From contig CM043960.1 in assembly GCA_014529385.2 (NCBI GenBank), positions 70,805,410 to 70,869,409 of the forward strand: DNA of 64,000 nt, given 5' to 3'. Both the position numbers and the translations under genes were made by a program. Positions within the stretch are counted from its first letter, which is position 1. Each line of letters starts with the position of its first letter. The DNA comes from Adiantum capillus-veneris. Taxonomy: Eukaryota; Streptophyta; Polypodiopsida; Polypodiales; Pteridaceae. Of the stretch, positions 1 through 13,293 are shown one piece after another. Below the pieces are notes generated by a model, which had not been told where the DNA came from, searched no databases, and worked only from the letters and a program-made list of their open reading frames with translations.

Positions 1-171
1 AATTTCTTATTCACTTCTCTCTCGTTTCACAGTGTAGGCGCTCTTCGGAAGTTTTCATGGCGAATACCTCTACGTAGTTGTCATCGTCACTCTCTTGCGG
101 CAAAGCAAGAAGCCTTTCAACAACCCCAAATCAATCCGAACGGACGGTGAGAAACCATAAACTTCATAGTC

Positions 172-308
<137 letters not shown>

Positions 309-2551
309 CGTTTTTTTTTCTACGTAGTCACCCTCTCAGTGATTGTTTTGATATATGAGTGTATGTACGGATTAACCAAGCACATAGGAGATTGCCTCAT
401 GATTGTTTTCATCATGTTTTACACGTTGACTTATGCACATGATGCGTTATAGTCACGCACGTGCATAAAGAAGCGCTTTTCGTTTCACGTCGAAGAAGCG
501 GTAGAAATACTATTTTGGTCATAAATCACAAATTGTTATGATTCAGCCCGAACCCTTTATATCATAGATAAAACACATCATTTAGAACAATTCTCTCTTA
601 TGTATCATGTGAAAAACACGCACGAGTTAAGAGATATGGTCAAAAAACAGATTGCTGCCCACTACACAACCAAAATGTTTGACTCCAGGCTCCTTGGAGA
701 ACTACTATATAGATTCACCAGATGGGCAAACCTACTTAACCAATTGAAAATCTTGATAAAAATTGATGATAAATGAATTTAGATCTCCGTTACCACTTCG
801 GTAATGCGAGTTATTAATCACTCTATTATCAGTTTTACCTACATGTGTAGGAGTGCTATCAAAGGGGGATACCATATGACGTCGTGAGTTAACCGAACCG
901 TTTTGATATGTTCTATGGTTTGTTTTGGTGATTTGATTTCAATTATTAGATGGCCCTAAACTTACATGAGAGTATATGGTTAAACATTCCGAACCGCATA
1001 GGCAGATAGGAATAAAGTGACTCTCTTTGGAGGTTATCGTTTGTTGTGTGAGTATCATATGGTCAAAGTGATATGATGGAGTGATAGTATATATCATGGA
1101 GCTGAACTTGATGCATTTTTTTGAAGTCAAATACTTTTATTTGCATGTTTTGCATGCTCCCGAAAATGTCAAAAAATTTGTTTTTGCATATGTGTGAAGT
1201 TATGGTTTATGGTTGACCTAAAGATCGAAGTTATTTTGCATCATGATTATGGTGTTGAAATGTTATCATATGATGTATGGGAAGTCATGGATTGACGTGG
1301 ATGCTTCATATACATGGTTATGACTGCTTTCCACCTTTCTAGGTCAAAACTAGCTCTATGTACTAGAGTGGTGAAGTGCGGATGTGATGCATCAACTTTG
1401 CATGGTTGGATGTTGTAAAAATTGTATTTTTATATCATGATTATTTTCTGGTCGGACGCTTTTTATGCATGAAAGAATCACATCTTAAGGGTCACATGTG
1501 TGTAGAGTCCGATTGATTTTGCAAGGGATATGTCAAACTCCAAGTGTGAGAGTTGGTTCAGTGTGATTATGATTTATGGTTAAGGGTTGAGATTCCCTCA
1601 TGGATTATGGTTGATATTTTATGGTGGAAGCCGGTGTGGCTTATGGGTTTTTTTTTTGGATTGAGTTATGCTATCGAAATTTTTGCAGCCATGTTATGTT
1701 CTAAAGTGGTTATGTAGGATTGGTCGTGCCTCACCCAAGTAGGGTGGAGAGCTCACCCTTGTGATGTGATTGGATTATTGCTTATGGTTTATGGGTTCTG
1801 GATTGGGTCATGAAGTGATCAAGATGGTTTATGGTAGACGTGTAAGAGTAGAGACCCTGTACACTCTAATTGTTTAGAAAAGTAATTGTTTGTGCATCTG
1901 GGAAGTGCTACTGTGATTGGACTCATGTGTTATGTTTCTCATGGCAGCGTCGCTACAAGACTAGGATCACCTACATCGCTTAGCCTTAGACTAAAGGATT
2001 GCTGACCTGGGGATTTGTTGGATCGGGGCTATTGCTTGGGTCTTCTTCTTTTTGTTAGGCTCATCTACATGGTCAGTGCATTGGGGGTTGAACGACCTAC
2101 ACGGCTAACCCGTCGGGGATCTTGCCTTGGCTTGGCCTAAACACCCGATGCTGGGCATCGAAGAGGCGTGGCGCCTAAACTTGTATGATTGATGTTGATA
2201 CCCTACCACCTGTTGGTATTTGGGATCCTTTCAGAGCTCGGGTTCATGGAGGGAGGCGAAGCGGCCTCACCTATGTCTGGCTCAGGTAGGATGGAGGTGT
2301 TCTAGCTCGCTCCCGACGAAGTGAAATTCTCTATGTCCGTAGTAGAACGGAAGTGGATGGGTGGACCGGTCGATCCCTACACAGGGTCCGGTGCTCTGCT
2401 AATTATTTTGTCATAAATTTTTTGATGTTATGGTATACCGAGATTTTGTCATTGCATTAATACATGGTTGCCTGTTCCATTTAGATGGGCATTTAAAGAT
2501 TCTCTGTTGTAAATTTCTCATGTCTCTGTGCACTCTATTTCACCCTCCACT

Positions 2552-2555
<4 letters not shown>

Positions 2556-2641
<86 letters not shown>
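2556..2641. repeat. Microsatellite (CT)n, about 43 units
   Basis: Perfect CT run in the distal part of the 5' LTR. The open frame across it encodes only Ser-Leu repeats and is not a gene. Confidence 0.97.
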
Positions 2642-2644
<3 letters not shown>

Positions 2645-2916
2645 TCCCGCTACGCGGTGTACACATATATTCACCCTCCACAATGTTATATTTTTTCTTG
2701 AGTACGCTTTCATTCATAACACCCATTCAAGGGTAGCACTAGTCACTAGGTACCTCTAGATGCAATCCGGCTCATGGCCTAAACTCCATGCTTGGTCGGG
2801 CGCTGAGAACTCCTTCCCTACACAAACGCTTCCGCAACTCTCATGTATATTGAAAATTGTATAAAGGTGTAAATTGTATATTCTGTGCATAGACCCCTGG
2901 GGAGGGGTATCTCCCA

Positions 2917-3523
2917 CCTGGTATCAAAGCCAATGCTTAAGGTTATAGAGGATAGCCTAAAGCCTGATACTAGTCGGGGTAGTTATGCATCATGTACGCA
3001 TTCATGCATGCTGTTTGAGAAAGGATATTGTATTCATGATGCATCTATAAATGACATTGGTTGATAGTACTTGTTTGACTTGTCTTCTTAAGTGGAAGTG
3101 TTTGATTTGAGTTATGGTAAAGTGATTGAAGTGTTCAACAAGTGTATTAAGAATTTTATTTGAATGTTTGTTTTAGTAATGACCTTTGCGGGTGACTTCT
3201 AACGTCTCGTAACTAAATCCACCTTTCGATGGGGTGTAAATGACTACCCATCCCTAAGAAAATTATGGTAAATTTTTCCCTCCCGCCCACCATTTTTGAC
3301 TCATAATGCGGGAAGATTAATATAATATATTGTTAATAAGATTTTGGATTTGACATGATACAGAAATACATCATGTCTCCTAGAGAAAATGGAGTTCTTG
3401 CTAATGCCAATGAATGAGAAATAGGATACTCAATTTAGCATATATCTATAGAAAGTTTTAGATTTACTTATTTGTTATCCATGTCGAGGTGAGGACACCT
3501 CAAATTTTTCAAGTGTGGGAGGA
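2917..3523 (+). mobile_element. Short non-coding interior of the long-LTR element
   Basis: About 607 bp between the primer site and the purine-rich run AAGTGTGGGAGGA that directly precedes the 3' LTR start at 3524. I see no gag or pol coding. Very long LTRs, a tiny interior and no ORF fit a large-retrotransposon-derivative (LARD-like) or deleted element that must be mobilised in trans. Confidence 0.65.
2919..2931 (+). other. Primer-binding site, tRNA-iMet type
   Basis: TGGTATCAAAGCC differs by one base from the canonical plant tRNA-iMet primer site (TGGTATCAGAGC) and lies two bases after a CA-ending LTR. It marks where minus-strand DNA synthesis would start. Confidence 0.75.
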
Positions 3524-4313
3524 TGTAAGATCCCCAATTTTTGGGTCTCTTTTAAAAATAACTTTCAATATCTATTTTGTCGAATTTTGATTGACAGTAT
3601 TGGAAAGACATAATTATGTCAGTATATTACGGTGTGGCATAGTTTAGCTATAGTTTTCATTAGTTGGTGATAATGTTGGATGGTCAAATTTAATGTAAAA
3701 CTTGAATGGTAAGTGGGAGAGTTGACCACCAAAAAACAAAGGCTTGCTTTTAGGAAAGAAAGAGTTTTTCTTTTAAAAAAAGGGAGGAGGAGCTTAGTTT
3801 AGGCCTATTTTCTTGGAAGCCAAGCTTCCTTTTAGAGTCTCTAAATCGTGCCTTGAAATCCGTGTCCTCAAATATATATATATATTTGAAAAGCTACGAA
3901 CGTGTGCGAACTTGTCTCTCCTTGCCTCACTCTATTCTTAGCTAGTGCGTTTGGCCTTGAGAGCCTATATAAAGACCTCTCTTCGTTCACTTTGAGAAGG
4001 ATAGATACACTCTCAAACGCGGAAGCTCTCTCACTTTAACGTCAGAATTACTATCTATTATACGGAGTGGTGCAAGCTCTTCATCACCATCTCCATAAAC
4101 TCTTCTCTTTCGTGAAGAGGAAGAAGAAGGATACTCTCTCTCAAATTGCTTATTAACTTCTCTCTCGTTTCACGGTGTGCACGCTCTCCGGAAGTTTTCG
4201 TGTCAAATACCTCTACGTAGCTCTCATCATCTCTCTCTTGCCGCAAAGCAAGAAGCCTTTCAACAACCCCAAATCAATCCGAAAGCACGGTGATAAACCA
4301 TAAACTTCATAGT

Positions 4314-4419
<106 letters not shown>

Positions 4420-5500
4420 GTCGGTTTTTTTCTACGTAGTCACCCTCTCGGTGATTGTTTTGGTATATGAGTGTATGTACAGATTAACCAAGTACATACG
4501 AGATTGCCTCATGATTGTTTCATCATGTTTTACACGTTGACTTATGCACATGATGCGTTATAGTCACACACGTTGTCGTGTTGTGGCACGTATATAGTGG
4601 GAACGGGCATTAAACAATTTATCTTGTGACTTTTTGACGCATAAGTATACTTCATATAATACTCATATGCATAAATAAAAGCTTTCTACCATACCTTAGT
4701 ATTACCTTTGAAGTAATATAAATATACATTACTATTAGAAAGTACTGCAAGAGAAGTATCAATGATTGTGCCTCTTTTTGTCTGGGGGAAAAGCATTTGT
4801 ATATTTCTTCTAATATCTCAGCTATACCCTACCATATATAAATTATTTTTTTATTTTCACATTTATTTAATAATATAACCCTTCAATAATGCATACCTTC
4901 TTGGATACATACAAGAGGGAAGGGCCTACTAGAAGACTTTATGAAAAGGAAGATCCAAAGCTTCTTGGACCATCCCAATTTGAAAATCCTGACCTAAGGG
5001 CGTGGAGAAAAGGCCAAAACCAAGTCAAGCTCTTTTAGTAGGCCAATTTTGCCTTTTGAAGCATGTCAATCTGAGTTACAGGTCAAAAGTTACAGGGAAA
5101 AGAGTGAAAAATCCTCTCACAACTACACTGCAAGAAGAGATGGTAAACAGGTGAATCAAGTGAAAAGAGGTAATCGTGGTCATTTTCCATAAAATAAGAT
5201 ATTTGGAGGATAAAAAACACAAGCATGTGAATGTGACACCTCAAATATTCCTTGAAGAACAAGACACACAAGTTGGGACAAGACACTCAAGTTGGGACCC
5301 CCTACTGGAGCCACACAGAAGATGCCTAGTTGGGGCCCACATACATCATGCACCCACATGGAGCCTCAACGACCCAAAATGCTGAATTTCATGATATTTT
5401 GAGTCCTAATATTGCCCATTTTAAGAAATATCCAAAGAACATTTGATTTGGGCTAACTCTTTAGCCTAATCAAGTGATTATGTAAAACATGGCCCTCACC

Positions 5501-5508
5501 TATAAAAA
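5501..5508 (+). promoter_or_regulatory. TATA box of the 2.18 kb insertion
   Basis: TATAAAAA after CCTCACC and before GGGCAACC is a typical plant LTR core promoter. Transcription would start about 30 bp downstream. Confidence 0.55.
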
Positions 5509-6133
5509 GGGCAACCTTCTCTTCATTGGGGCAAGTTATGAGTGAGTGAGAATAGCTCAATTCCATAGTGACACACTTATCTTAGTGCCACACTTTATCT
5601 TGAAGAAAGGCTGAAGTTTTGCCTCATCTTCTCTCTCCATTAAGGTGGTGGCGATTGTTCTCATGTAAGATATATGTTGCTAGTTTTACTTTCATTTGCA
5701 TATCTAGTCCAATAATTGTCTCTAGCTCTATCTCTATCTCTCATTATCTATCTTTAATACCACCACCACACTTAGATCTATCTCTAATTCTATCTTACTC
5801 CTCCTTTGATCTCTCTTGTTGTGTCCTAATTGTTTCATTGGAAGGTATTCAAGCAGCAACCTTGTCAATGTAATGGGTACAACCTTCTTGCGGGAAACAA
5901 TTATGAGCACAAGGTTAGTAACCATATCTCATCTTCCACAAGCATCTCTCTCTCTTAAGGTTCTCATTGTCTTCCACAAACTAGAATCTCCTTGCTACTA
6001 CAGCTACTTCTCTCCCCGCAGTATCCTTATCGCCTAAGGGCAACAATAGGGCTTGGGAGAGAAACTCTCTTCTTCTTCTCCTTTCACTTCTTTCACATCT
6101 TTATCTTTGAACATACTAAGTATATCATTGATA

Positions 6134-6355
6134 AATAACCATAATCCACATAGAGGTAATTTCTTTCAATTCCATTCAGTGCAATCTATTAGGGTCAACA
6201 TTTGGATTAGTCGAAAGATTCACTTTCAGCAACGCATAGTGTTTCTATTTGGTCCTGAAAGGCTCAACGAAATACTTCTCTCACCAGATCCCATCATACT
6301 ACCTATTATTGACTATGACTTCTCTTTTGATGTGAATGTGGTTATTTTATTATGA
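6134..6355 (+). CDS. ORF-b homologue, unknown small protein (5' end unclear)
   Basis: The last 73 codons align without a gap to the ORF at 22721-22948 in a different element, and both stop at the same point. Shared blocks include IRVNI, RKI, QQRI, LFG-ERL-EIL, ILP, DY and SFDV. The nucleotide match is weaker, with many third-position changes, so conservation is at protein level. Upstream codons in this frame are Ser/Leu-rich with no match, and no Met start is evident here, so the real start is unknown. I do not recognise the family. It lies near the end of the 4574-6749 insertion. It may be a conserved retrotransposon accessory protein or a captured host fragment. Confidence 0.5.
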   Translation, partial: NNHNPHRGNFFQFHSVQSIRVNIWISRKIHFQQRIVFLFGPERLNEILLSPDPIILPIIDYDFSFDVNVVILL

Positions 6356-8456
6356 ATCAAGAGGATTTGTACTCACAACTAATCCCAATCGCTAGACAAA
6401 ACATATACATTATAGTAAGCACAAAGCTACAGTTCCAAAGAGCAATCCGCAGCTTATTTGGACAACAAAGATTAAATATCATTAATCTATTAACCCTTTT
6501 ATCCTACCCATGATATGATATGATCGTAATCTCGATGTTTTTTTTTTTCTGACTATCTTTCATGAGTTCTCTCCATCACGTGTGTATTTGTAAGCAAAAG
6601 TGAGCGGCTTCTTTGGCTACATTTCTTCTTTAGCTTTAGAAGCTATGTTGTCTACATCTTAGCTCCTTCTCATAAACCTTGAGCTTCCTCACAAACTCTC
6701 ACAGCAAGAGGCCCGGTGCCTTCCTGGCAAGACCGCCAACTTCTTGACAACGTGCATAAAGAAGCGCTTTTCATTTCACGTCGAAGAAGCGGTAGGAATA
6801 CTGTTTTGGTCATAAATCACAAATTGTTATGATTCAGTCCGAACCCTTTACACCATAGATTAAACACATCATTTAGAATAATTTTTCTCTTATGTATCAT
6901 GTGAAAAACACACACGAGTTAAGAGATATGGTCAAAAAATAGATTGCTGCGCACTACACTTGAACAAAAGTTTTGATTCCAGACTCCTTGGAGAACTACT
7001 ATATAGATTCACCGGATGGGCAACCCCACTTAACCAATTGAAAATATTGATAAAACTTGATGATAAACGAATTTAGGTCTCCGTTATCACTTCGTGAATG
7101 CGAGTTATTAATCACTCTATTATCAGGTTTACCTACATGCGTAGGAGTGCTATCAAAGGGGGATACCATATGGCGTCGTGAGTTAACTGAGCCGTTTTGA
7201 TATGTTCTATGGTTTGTTCTGGTGAGTTTATTTCAATTGTTAGATGGCCCTAGACTTACATGAGAGTATATGGTTAAACATTCCGACCCGCATAGGCACA
7301 TATGAATAAAGTGACTTTCTTTGAAGATCACCGTTTGTTGTGTGAGTATCATATGGTCAAAGTGATGTGATGCAGTGATAGTATATATCATGGAGCTGCA
7401 CATGATGCATTGGTTTGAGGTCAAATACTTTCATTTGCATGTTTTGCATGCTCCTAAAAATGTCAAAAAATTTGTTTCTGCATATGTGTGAAGTTATGGT
7501 TTATGGTTGACCTAAAGGTCGATGTTGTTTTGCATCATGATTATGGTGTTGGAATGTTATCATATGATGTATGGGAACTCATGGATTTATGTGGATGCCT
7601 CATATGCATGGTTACGATTGCTTTCCACCTCCTAGGTCAAAACTAGCTCTATGTACTAGAGTGGTGAAGTGCAGATCTGATGCATCAACTCTGCATGGTT
7701 GGATGTTGTAAAAATTGGATTTTTATATCATGATTAGTCGCTGGTCGGACTCTTTTTATGCATGAAGGAATCACATGTTAAGGGTCACATGTGTGTAGAG
7801 TCCGATTGATTGTTGCAGGGGATATATCAAAGTCCAAGTGTGGGAGTTGGTTCAGTGTGATTATGATTTATGGTTAAGGGTTGAGATTCCCTCACGGATT
7901 ATGGTAGATATTTTATGGTGGAAGCCGGTGTGGCTTATGCTTTTTTTTTTCTGGATTGAATTATGCTGTCAAAATTTTTGCAGCCATGTTATGTTCTAAA
8001 GTGATTATGCAAGATTGGTCGTGCCTCACCCAGGTAGGGTGGAGATCTCACCCGTGTGATGTGTTTGGATTAAGGCTTATGGTTTATGGATTTTGGATTG
8101 GGTCGTGAAGTGATCAAGATGGTGTAAGGGTAGAGACCTTGTACAGTCTAATTGTTTGGAAAAGGAATTGTTTGTGTATCTGGGAAGTGCTATTGTGATT
8201 GGACTCATGTGTTATGTCTCTCATGGCAGCGTCGCTACAAGACTAGAATCACCTACATCACTTAGCCTTAGACTAAAGGGTCGCTGACTTGGGGCTTTGC
8301 TGGATCGATGGAGTTGCCTAGGTCTTCTTCTTTTTGTTAGGCTCATCTACACGGTTAGTGCATCGGGGGTTGAACGACCTACACGGCTAACGCATCGGGG
8401 ATCTTGCCTTGGCTTGGCCTAAACACCCGATGCTGGGCATCGAAGAGGCGTGGCAC

Positions 8457-9790
8457 CTAAACTGGTATGTTTGGTGTTGATACCCTACCACCTGCTGGTA
8501 TTTCCTGGGCAATCTTCTCCTTTAGTGCATCTTCCTCAGCTTTAGAGACCATGGGCACTTGCTCAGCTTCAGTGAGTGGTAATTGAAAGTCCGACTCTCC
8601 TGCCAGTCCTTCTGATGACTGTGTTTCCATCTCAACAAATGAGACTAAGGGTATGTCAACAATTGGTTGCTCAGAGATACCTGCTTCTTCCTGATGTTCT
8701 GGTTGTCCCTCTCTCAGCAACTGATTGAATCTCTTTAACTCAACTATCTCTTTGAGCAATTGCTCCTCTCTTTGGATGCGCATCAATGCAAGGTCGCATC
8801 TTTGTGATTGTTCTAGCTTCATCTCTAACTCAAGATCCTTGTTTCTCTTTTCCAAAGCCTTATAGAGTTCATATGTACCTTTGATTGAAGCAACATTAGG
8901 ATTTTTTCTTATCTGTCTCAAAAAAGCTGCCTGATCATTGATCCTTTGTTCTGAGTACTATAGAGAAGCGTTTGCTATAGCGAGATGCACTTGGATCTTT
9001 TGGACTGATAATGTAGTGGTTAGAAGTTCATTAGTTACTTCTGTCAGTTGTTGATCTTTCCTCTTATAGGCATCGGATAACTTGGTTAGAAGTTCTCCCA
9101 GCTCCCTTATTTCTTTCCGTTGCTTCTCTTTTGCAACATAGTGTTGTTCTGCTTCATCTTTCAACTCTTTGATCTGTCTTTGGAGATCTGTAATAATGTT
9201 CATTTGGTCATCTCACTCTCCTTGTAGAGCATCAATATTTAACTCCAGCTCCCTAGCCTTAACATTACAGCTAATGCTGTTGTTCGCATTTTTTCACTCA
9301 TCATCGCTATCTTCTTGGCATATTCATTGACCTGCATGATGACTTTGTCATTTGTTTCCCAATCTTCAGACTCCTATCTAGAAGTTTCTGATGTTTCGGT
9401 TTGTGGATCCTTGGGTGGTGCTGTGGTGGCACCTTGTGGTTGCGGCGGGGGTTCTACTTATCTTTGAGGCGTTGCGATTGCCTCGGCTGGTTCTACTTCT
9501 TGAGGCTTAGTATATGCCTCAGCTATTTCTGGTTGTTTGGTCATGGAAGGTTCAACTTCAATTTGTTTTGTTCCCTTTGGCTATTCAAAACTTGTTGCTA
9601 CCTGTTGTTCGAGCTCTTTTTCTTTGGCTTCCTCACCCTCATGAGGTTTAGCTGTTGGTGAAGGGCGCGGGCTTGGCATTGGGTGGTCTTCTTGCTCCTT
9701 AGCGGATGAAGTGGGCTTCGGAGACATCTCCCCTTGGTGGTGATGTGTCTCACTTTGTTCTGTAGCTAACTCCGATAACTCGGATAACAT
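8457..9790 (-). pseudogene. Broken gene for a Glu/Lys-rich coiled-coil protein
   Basis: Three minus-strand frames follow each other: 9790-9581 (acidic, Ser/Pro/His-rich N-part), 9203-8958 and 8921-8457. The middle and last parts are strongly heptad-like, with runs such as LQRQIKELKDEAEQ and LELEMKLEQSQR, so a long parallel coiled coil is likely, followed by an acidic tail. Stops and frame changes between the parts make an intact product unlikely. The last 16 or so codons run into the end of the LTR-derived repeat (8457-8504), so the true C-terminus is replaced. I do not recognise the family; it could be a captured host gene or a retrotransposon accessory ORF. Confidence 0.45.
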
Positions 9791-11724
9791 TTTTCAGAGC
9801 TTTTATTGTAGATAAACAGTGTAATTAATAAGCCGAGGCTACAAGCTTCCAGATTGTATCAGCTTGTCTTTAGTTAGAGCTCCCAAATTAATAGTTTTGA
9901 TTGCAAAAACCTTGGCTAAGGTATAAAAGCCAATTTTTGTAAGTATTTTATAAGTTTTTTGATAATAGAAACACAGTGTGAGCTAACAACGCTCACTTCT
10001 CTCCTTCTCATGCTTCCTACTCCTTTCCCGGTTCTCACATTGCAGTGTCGTCTGTTGCGTTGCAACCACGGGTAAGAGCTCTACGCATTGACGTAAGCAT
10101 TTCATGGTAATCCGTAGCTTTTGACGTCACCGACCGGTGGCCTAATTTCATAATAAGGAGGAATTTAAGCTTCCAAATCATGAACTAAGTATAGGCAAGG
10201 TATTGGGGCATCATTGCTAAGCATTTATATGCATTTTGTGTTGAAAATGACTAGGTCAAAAACTCACTGCTATGAATAATCGTGATTTTTGCACTTGACC
10301 TAAAGTGAGATTTGAGGCCATAAGCATACGTGCTTAGGTCTTCTAAACATGTCCTAGAATTTTCATAATTTTTGGATGTTGTTTGATGTTGTAACGGTTG
10401 TGATTTGTTTGCCGATGATCGATTAGCTTCTGGTGATTTCTGTCATTTGAGTGTAGCCTGAGTTATATGCGAGTTGTTTGTTGTTTTCCAAGATATTGAC
10501 AACCTCTTGTAGCCTCTATGCACTAGTCGAGTCAGCTTCATCCCATGGATTGACAATTATATTTGTAGTTCTCGCTATGTTTGCAATAAGATAGGAGTGA
10601 GGTTAGACACCCATCCCACATTCTTCCTCTGCTTCATGACGTAGTCAAACATTGGTAGAACTGACATTCCTTCGGTCCTCAAGCTTTGGCAAATCTCTAC
10701 TTCTCATTCATTGTTGCCACCACATGAGCCATTGAGGCATGCCATGATAGTAGCCCACTTTGAAAATAACTCTTTATTTGAATGGGATGTCTTCAACTCA
10801 AGTAATTGATAACTGAGTCAACGTCAGTTAACAAGAGCTGCTAAAGATCGAATACATACGGATGCACATCAAGGATGAATATGAAGAAGCAGTAAAGATT
10901 GGAGTTACACATTTTCCACATTTTCTCAAAATGGTCGCGTATTGTAAATTCCCGATTTATTTTAAGCCATTGTAGTATTTATAATGTGCTACGGGCTCAA
11001 TGGGAGTTCCAAGCTGTAAAGAATAGGTCAGTTACTATGCCTAGGTTGCAGATTCAGTGAATGGTGGAGCCCTAAAGACCTTGGACGCCCGTACATTGCA
11101 CATTTTTACCCTAGGTACATAAGGCAGTGTGTAAAAGAAATTAGGGTTCTCAAGCTCATTTGTTGAGAGCACTCTTTGGTGAGAGCTCTTGAGGTGTGTG
11201 GCTATGGAGTCCTTGAGATTGTCCTTGCTCATGAGACTTCATTAACACTAATCAATGATTCATTCTCTCTCACTATGCCTCTCTCTTACTTCTTACTATT
11301 GCCTATGATGCTTAGATTAACTAGATCTTAACTAATTAGTAGTTAATCCCTGTCTAATCTTATGTGATTGCCCTCTTTTGCTTGTGTGTGCATGTAGGTT
11401 TGATTGGAGTGTGGTGCTCAATAGATCTATGTGTGTGTGCTTGTGATTAGTGTGTTGCATGATAGGATTAGTGTTGTGTGCGTCTTGCACTCGTAGTGTG
11501 TGTGATTAGGTTGATTAGATGTGAAGAGAAGTGGATATGGAGATTGCCTTCATTGCGGCTTTGCTCCTCCATAGGCCAAGAAGCTCACCTCATAGAGTTA
11601 ACCATTTGTGTTGCCACGATTAGCTCACTAACCGTGTGAGTGTTTCCATGCCCTGGCCGGGTAGCTCATCCCTCCGGATTGATAATTTTGTTGGTCATTG
11701 GAGCTATTGCAACGATGGGAAACA
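9791..11724. other. No gene seen; right part probably an LTR
   Basis: AT-rich sequence without a credible reading frame. Its right end (..GGGAAACA, 11724) abuts a tRNA-Asp primer site, so part of this stretch should be the 5' LTR of another element. I could not find its left end or a second LTR copy. A TATA-like TATAAAAG is near 9922. Confidence 0.45.
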
Positions 11725-11726
11725 TT

Positions 11727-11744
11727 TGGCGCCGTTGCCGGGGA
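11727..11744 (+). other. Primer-binding site, tRNA-Asp type
   Basis: TGGCGCCGTTGCCGGGGA is complementary to the 3' end of plant tRNA-Asp and is the standard primer site of Athila/Tat-type Ty3/gypsy elements. It lies two bases after a CA end. Confidence 0.85.
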
Positions 11745-13293
11745 TGATGGACTACGCTAGTGTAATTGTGGCATAAACAAATGTGTTCCCTCACTAATTT
11801 CACTTGTGTGTTTATGTTTTTGTGGATTTTGAATGTGTGTGCATGAAGCATTGTGTTCATAATTCCCTAATGTGTGACCGTATCTTGCCAATTGTGTGTT
11901 TACACACTTAATTTCTCATTAACTCTTTGCTAATTTGACTAATTTTTGCTAGCTTACTAATTTGCTATGAAGGATTGGAGAATTCGACCATTCAATTGAT
12001 CTTCATCGGAAAGGTAATCAAGGTGGTATTCTCAACCTCCCTAGAATCTAGAGATGTGTAGAATTGTGTAGAGATCCCACCATAATGATGCAATGTAATG
12101 CTATGCTATGTTGATGCGATGTAATGTGGATTGAAAATTTTGTGATTTTTCGTTTTCATGCCGTCATGATGCCGAAATTTTTAAGAATTGGTAGCATATG
12201 ATTTGATAAGTTTCAATTGCTAATTGGTGATTGTAGTTTACTAATTGGGTTCCTAATTGAGTTGATTGCATGCTTGGATGGTCAATTTCAAGTGTGTGTG
12301 CATTCTAATTGAGTGTGTGTATGCTAATTTTAGGTGTGTGTGCACTATTTTGCCCATGTTGAGCACCTAGAAATCAATGTGTGTGTTATGATTTTTCAAT
12401 TGTAATGATTGATATGTGTTGTGCTTATGCCCAACTAATGATTTGTGAAGTTACATTGCAAATCCGACAAGTTTAACCCTTTTGTGTGCGCACCTAAAGA
12501 TTGGTAAAAACTGCCAATTTTTTATTGTGTGTGTGTGCCTAAAAAGTGTTAAATTTGCATGCTTCATTCATATTTTGATTGCATAATTGATGTGTGTAAT
12601 GATTAATTTTTGCGTTTTTGTGCTCAAAACAGGGATTTACACATTTCAATTGCGTCAATTTTTGACCTACTTTTGTCGGTAATTTTGCCAGTTTAATTGC
12701 TTAGTCTTGATTTTATTGATAAAATTGTTGGCAATTGAATTGATGTGATTTGTGCAATTTTATTTGGTTGCACTATTTCCCAATGTGTGGAAATTTCGAG
12801 GAATTTTTTGGGTATTTTTCAGATATTTTTTGCAAATATTTGGCAATTTTTGCATTTATTTTTGATTAATTTCATAAAAGTTTAATATTTTGCAATTTTT
12901 ACGAGCCATTTTGTGTGTGCGTAATTACGACATCATTTTGTTTGCATTTGTGTTTTGAGCGTTTTGCTATTTTCGAGGACCGGGTGGAAAATTTTGTCGA
13001 AATTGGCTTTTTTGGAAAAATTTGCTATTTTCGAAGTGTTTTGCGTGTCGTGAATGATCGATTGTGAATGACAATGATTTTCTAAGATTCTTAAAATTTT
13101 CCGGTGAATTTTTTGGATTTTTTGGTGATTTTCGGCTAATTTTTGGCCCATTTTTGCCATTTTCGGACAGTTAAAATTTTAAAAAGCAAATCTCGAGTGT
13201 CGACGTCTGTCTTTTCCCGCTTTGCCTTGCGGTGCATATAGATTTCGTTGCGGATAGATCTTTACGGCCTGCTTGGATAATTTTTACCAACTA
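11745..13293 (+). other. Non-coding leader-like region after the tRNA-Asp primer site
   Basis: About 1.5 kb of T/G-rich sequence with many TGTGTG tracts and no credible ORF. It resembles the long untranslated leader of Tat/Athila-type elements. It ends where the next gypsy LTR begins, so the rest of this element was probably displaced or lost. Confidence 0.45.

Larger units (their letters stand above)
4574..6749 (+). mobile_element. 2.18 kb insertion with TG..CA ends (solo-LTR-like)
   Basis: The insertion splits the 3' LTR at a site whose uninterrupted counterpart is near 459. It begins TGTCGTG, ends CTTGACA and is flanked by ACGT on both sides (4570-4573 and 6750-6753), which is retroviral-type integration. 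No second internal copy of the ends is visible, so a solo LTR is the simplest reading. A TATA box lies at 5501. It contains an ORF-b homologue (6134-6355), which would be unusual for an LTR, so it could instead be a deleted element. Confidence 0.7.

Noticed and set aside
2192-2220. Conserved short gene at the end of the 459-2220 repeat
   Set aside because: The similarity with 8476-8504 is simply the end of the LTR match; no frame is conserved.
9401-9661. Plus-strand 86-codon frame
   Set aside because: Antisense shadow of the coiled-coil gene; composition (Trp, Cys, Phe-rich) is unlike a real protein.
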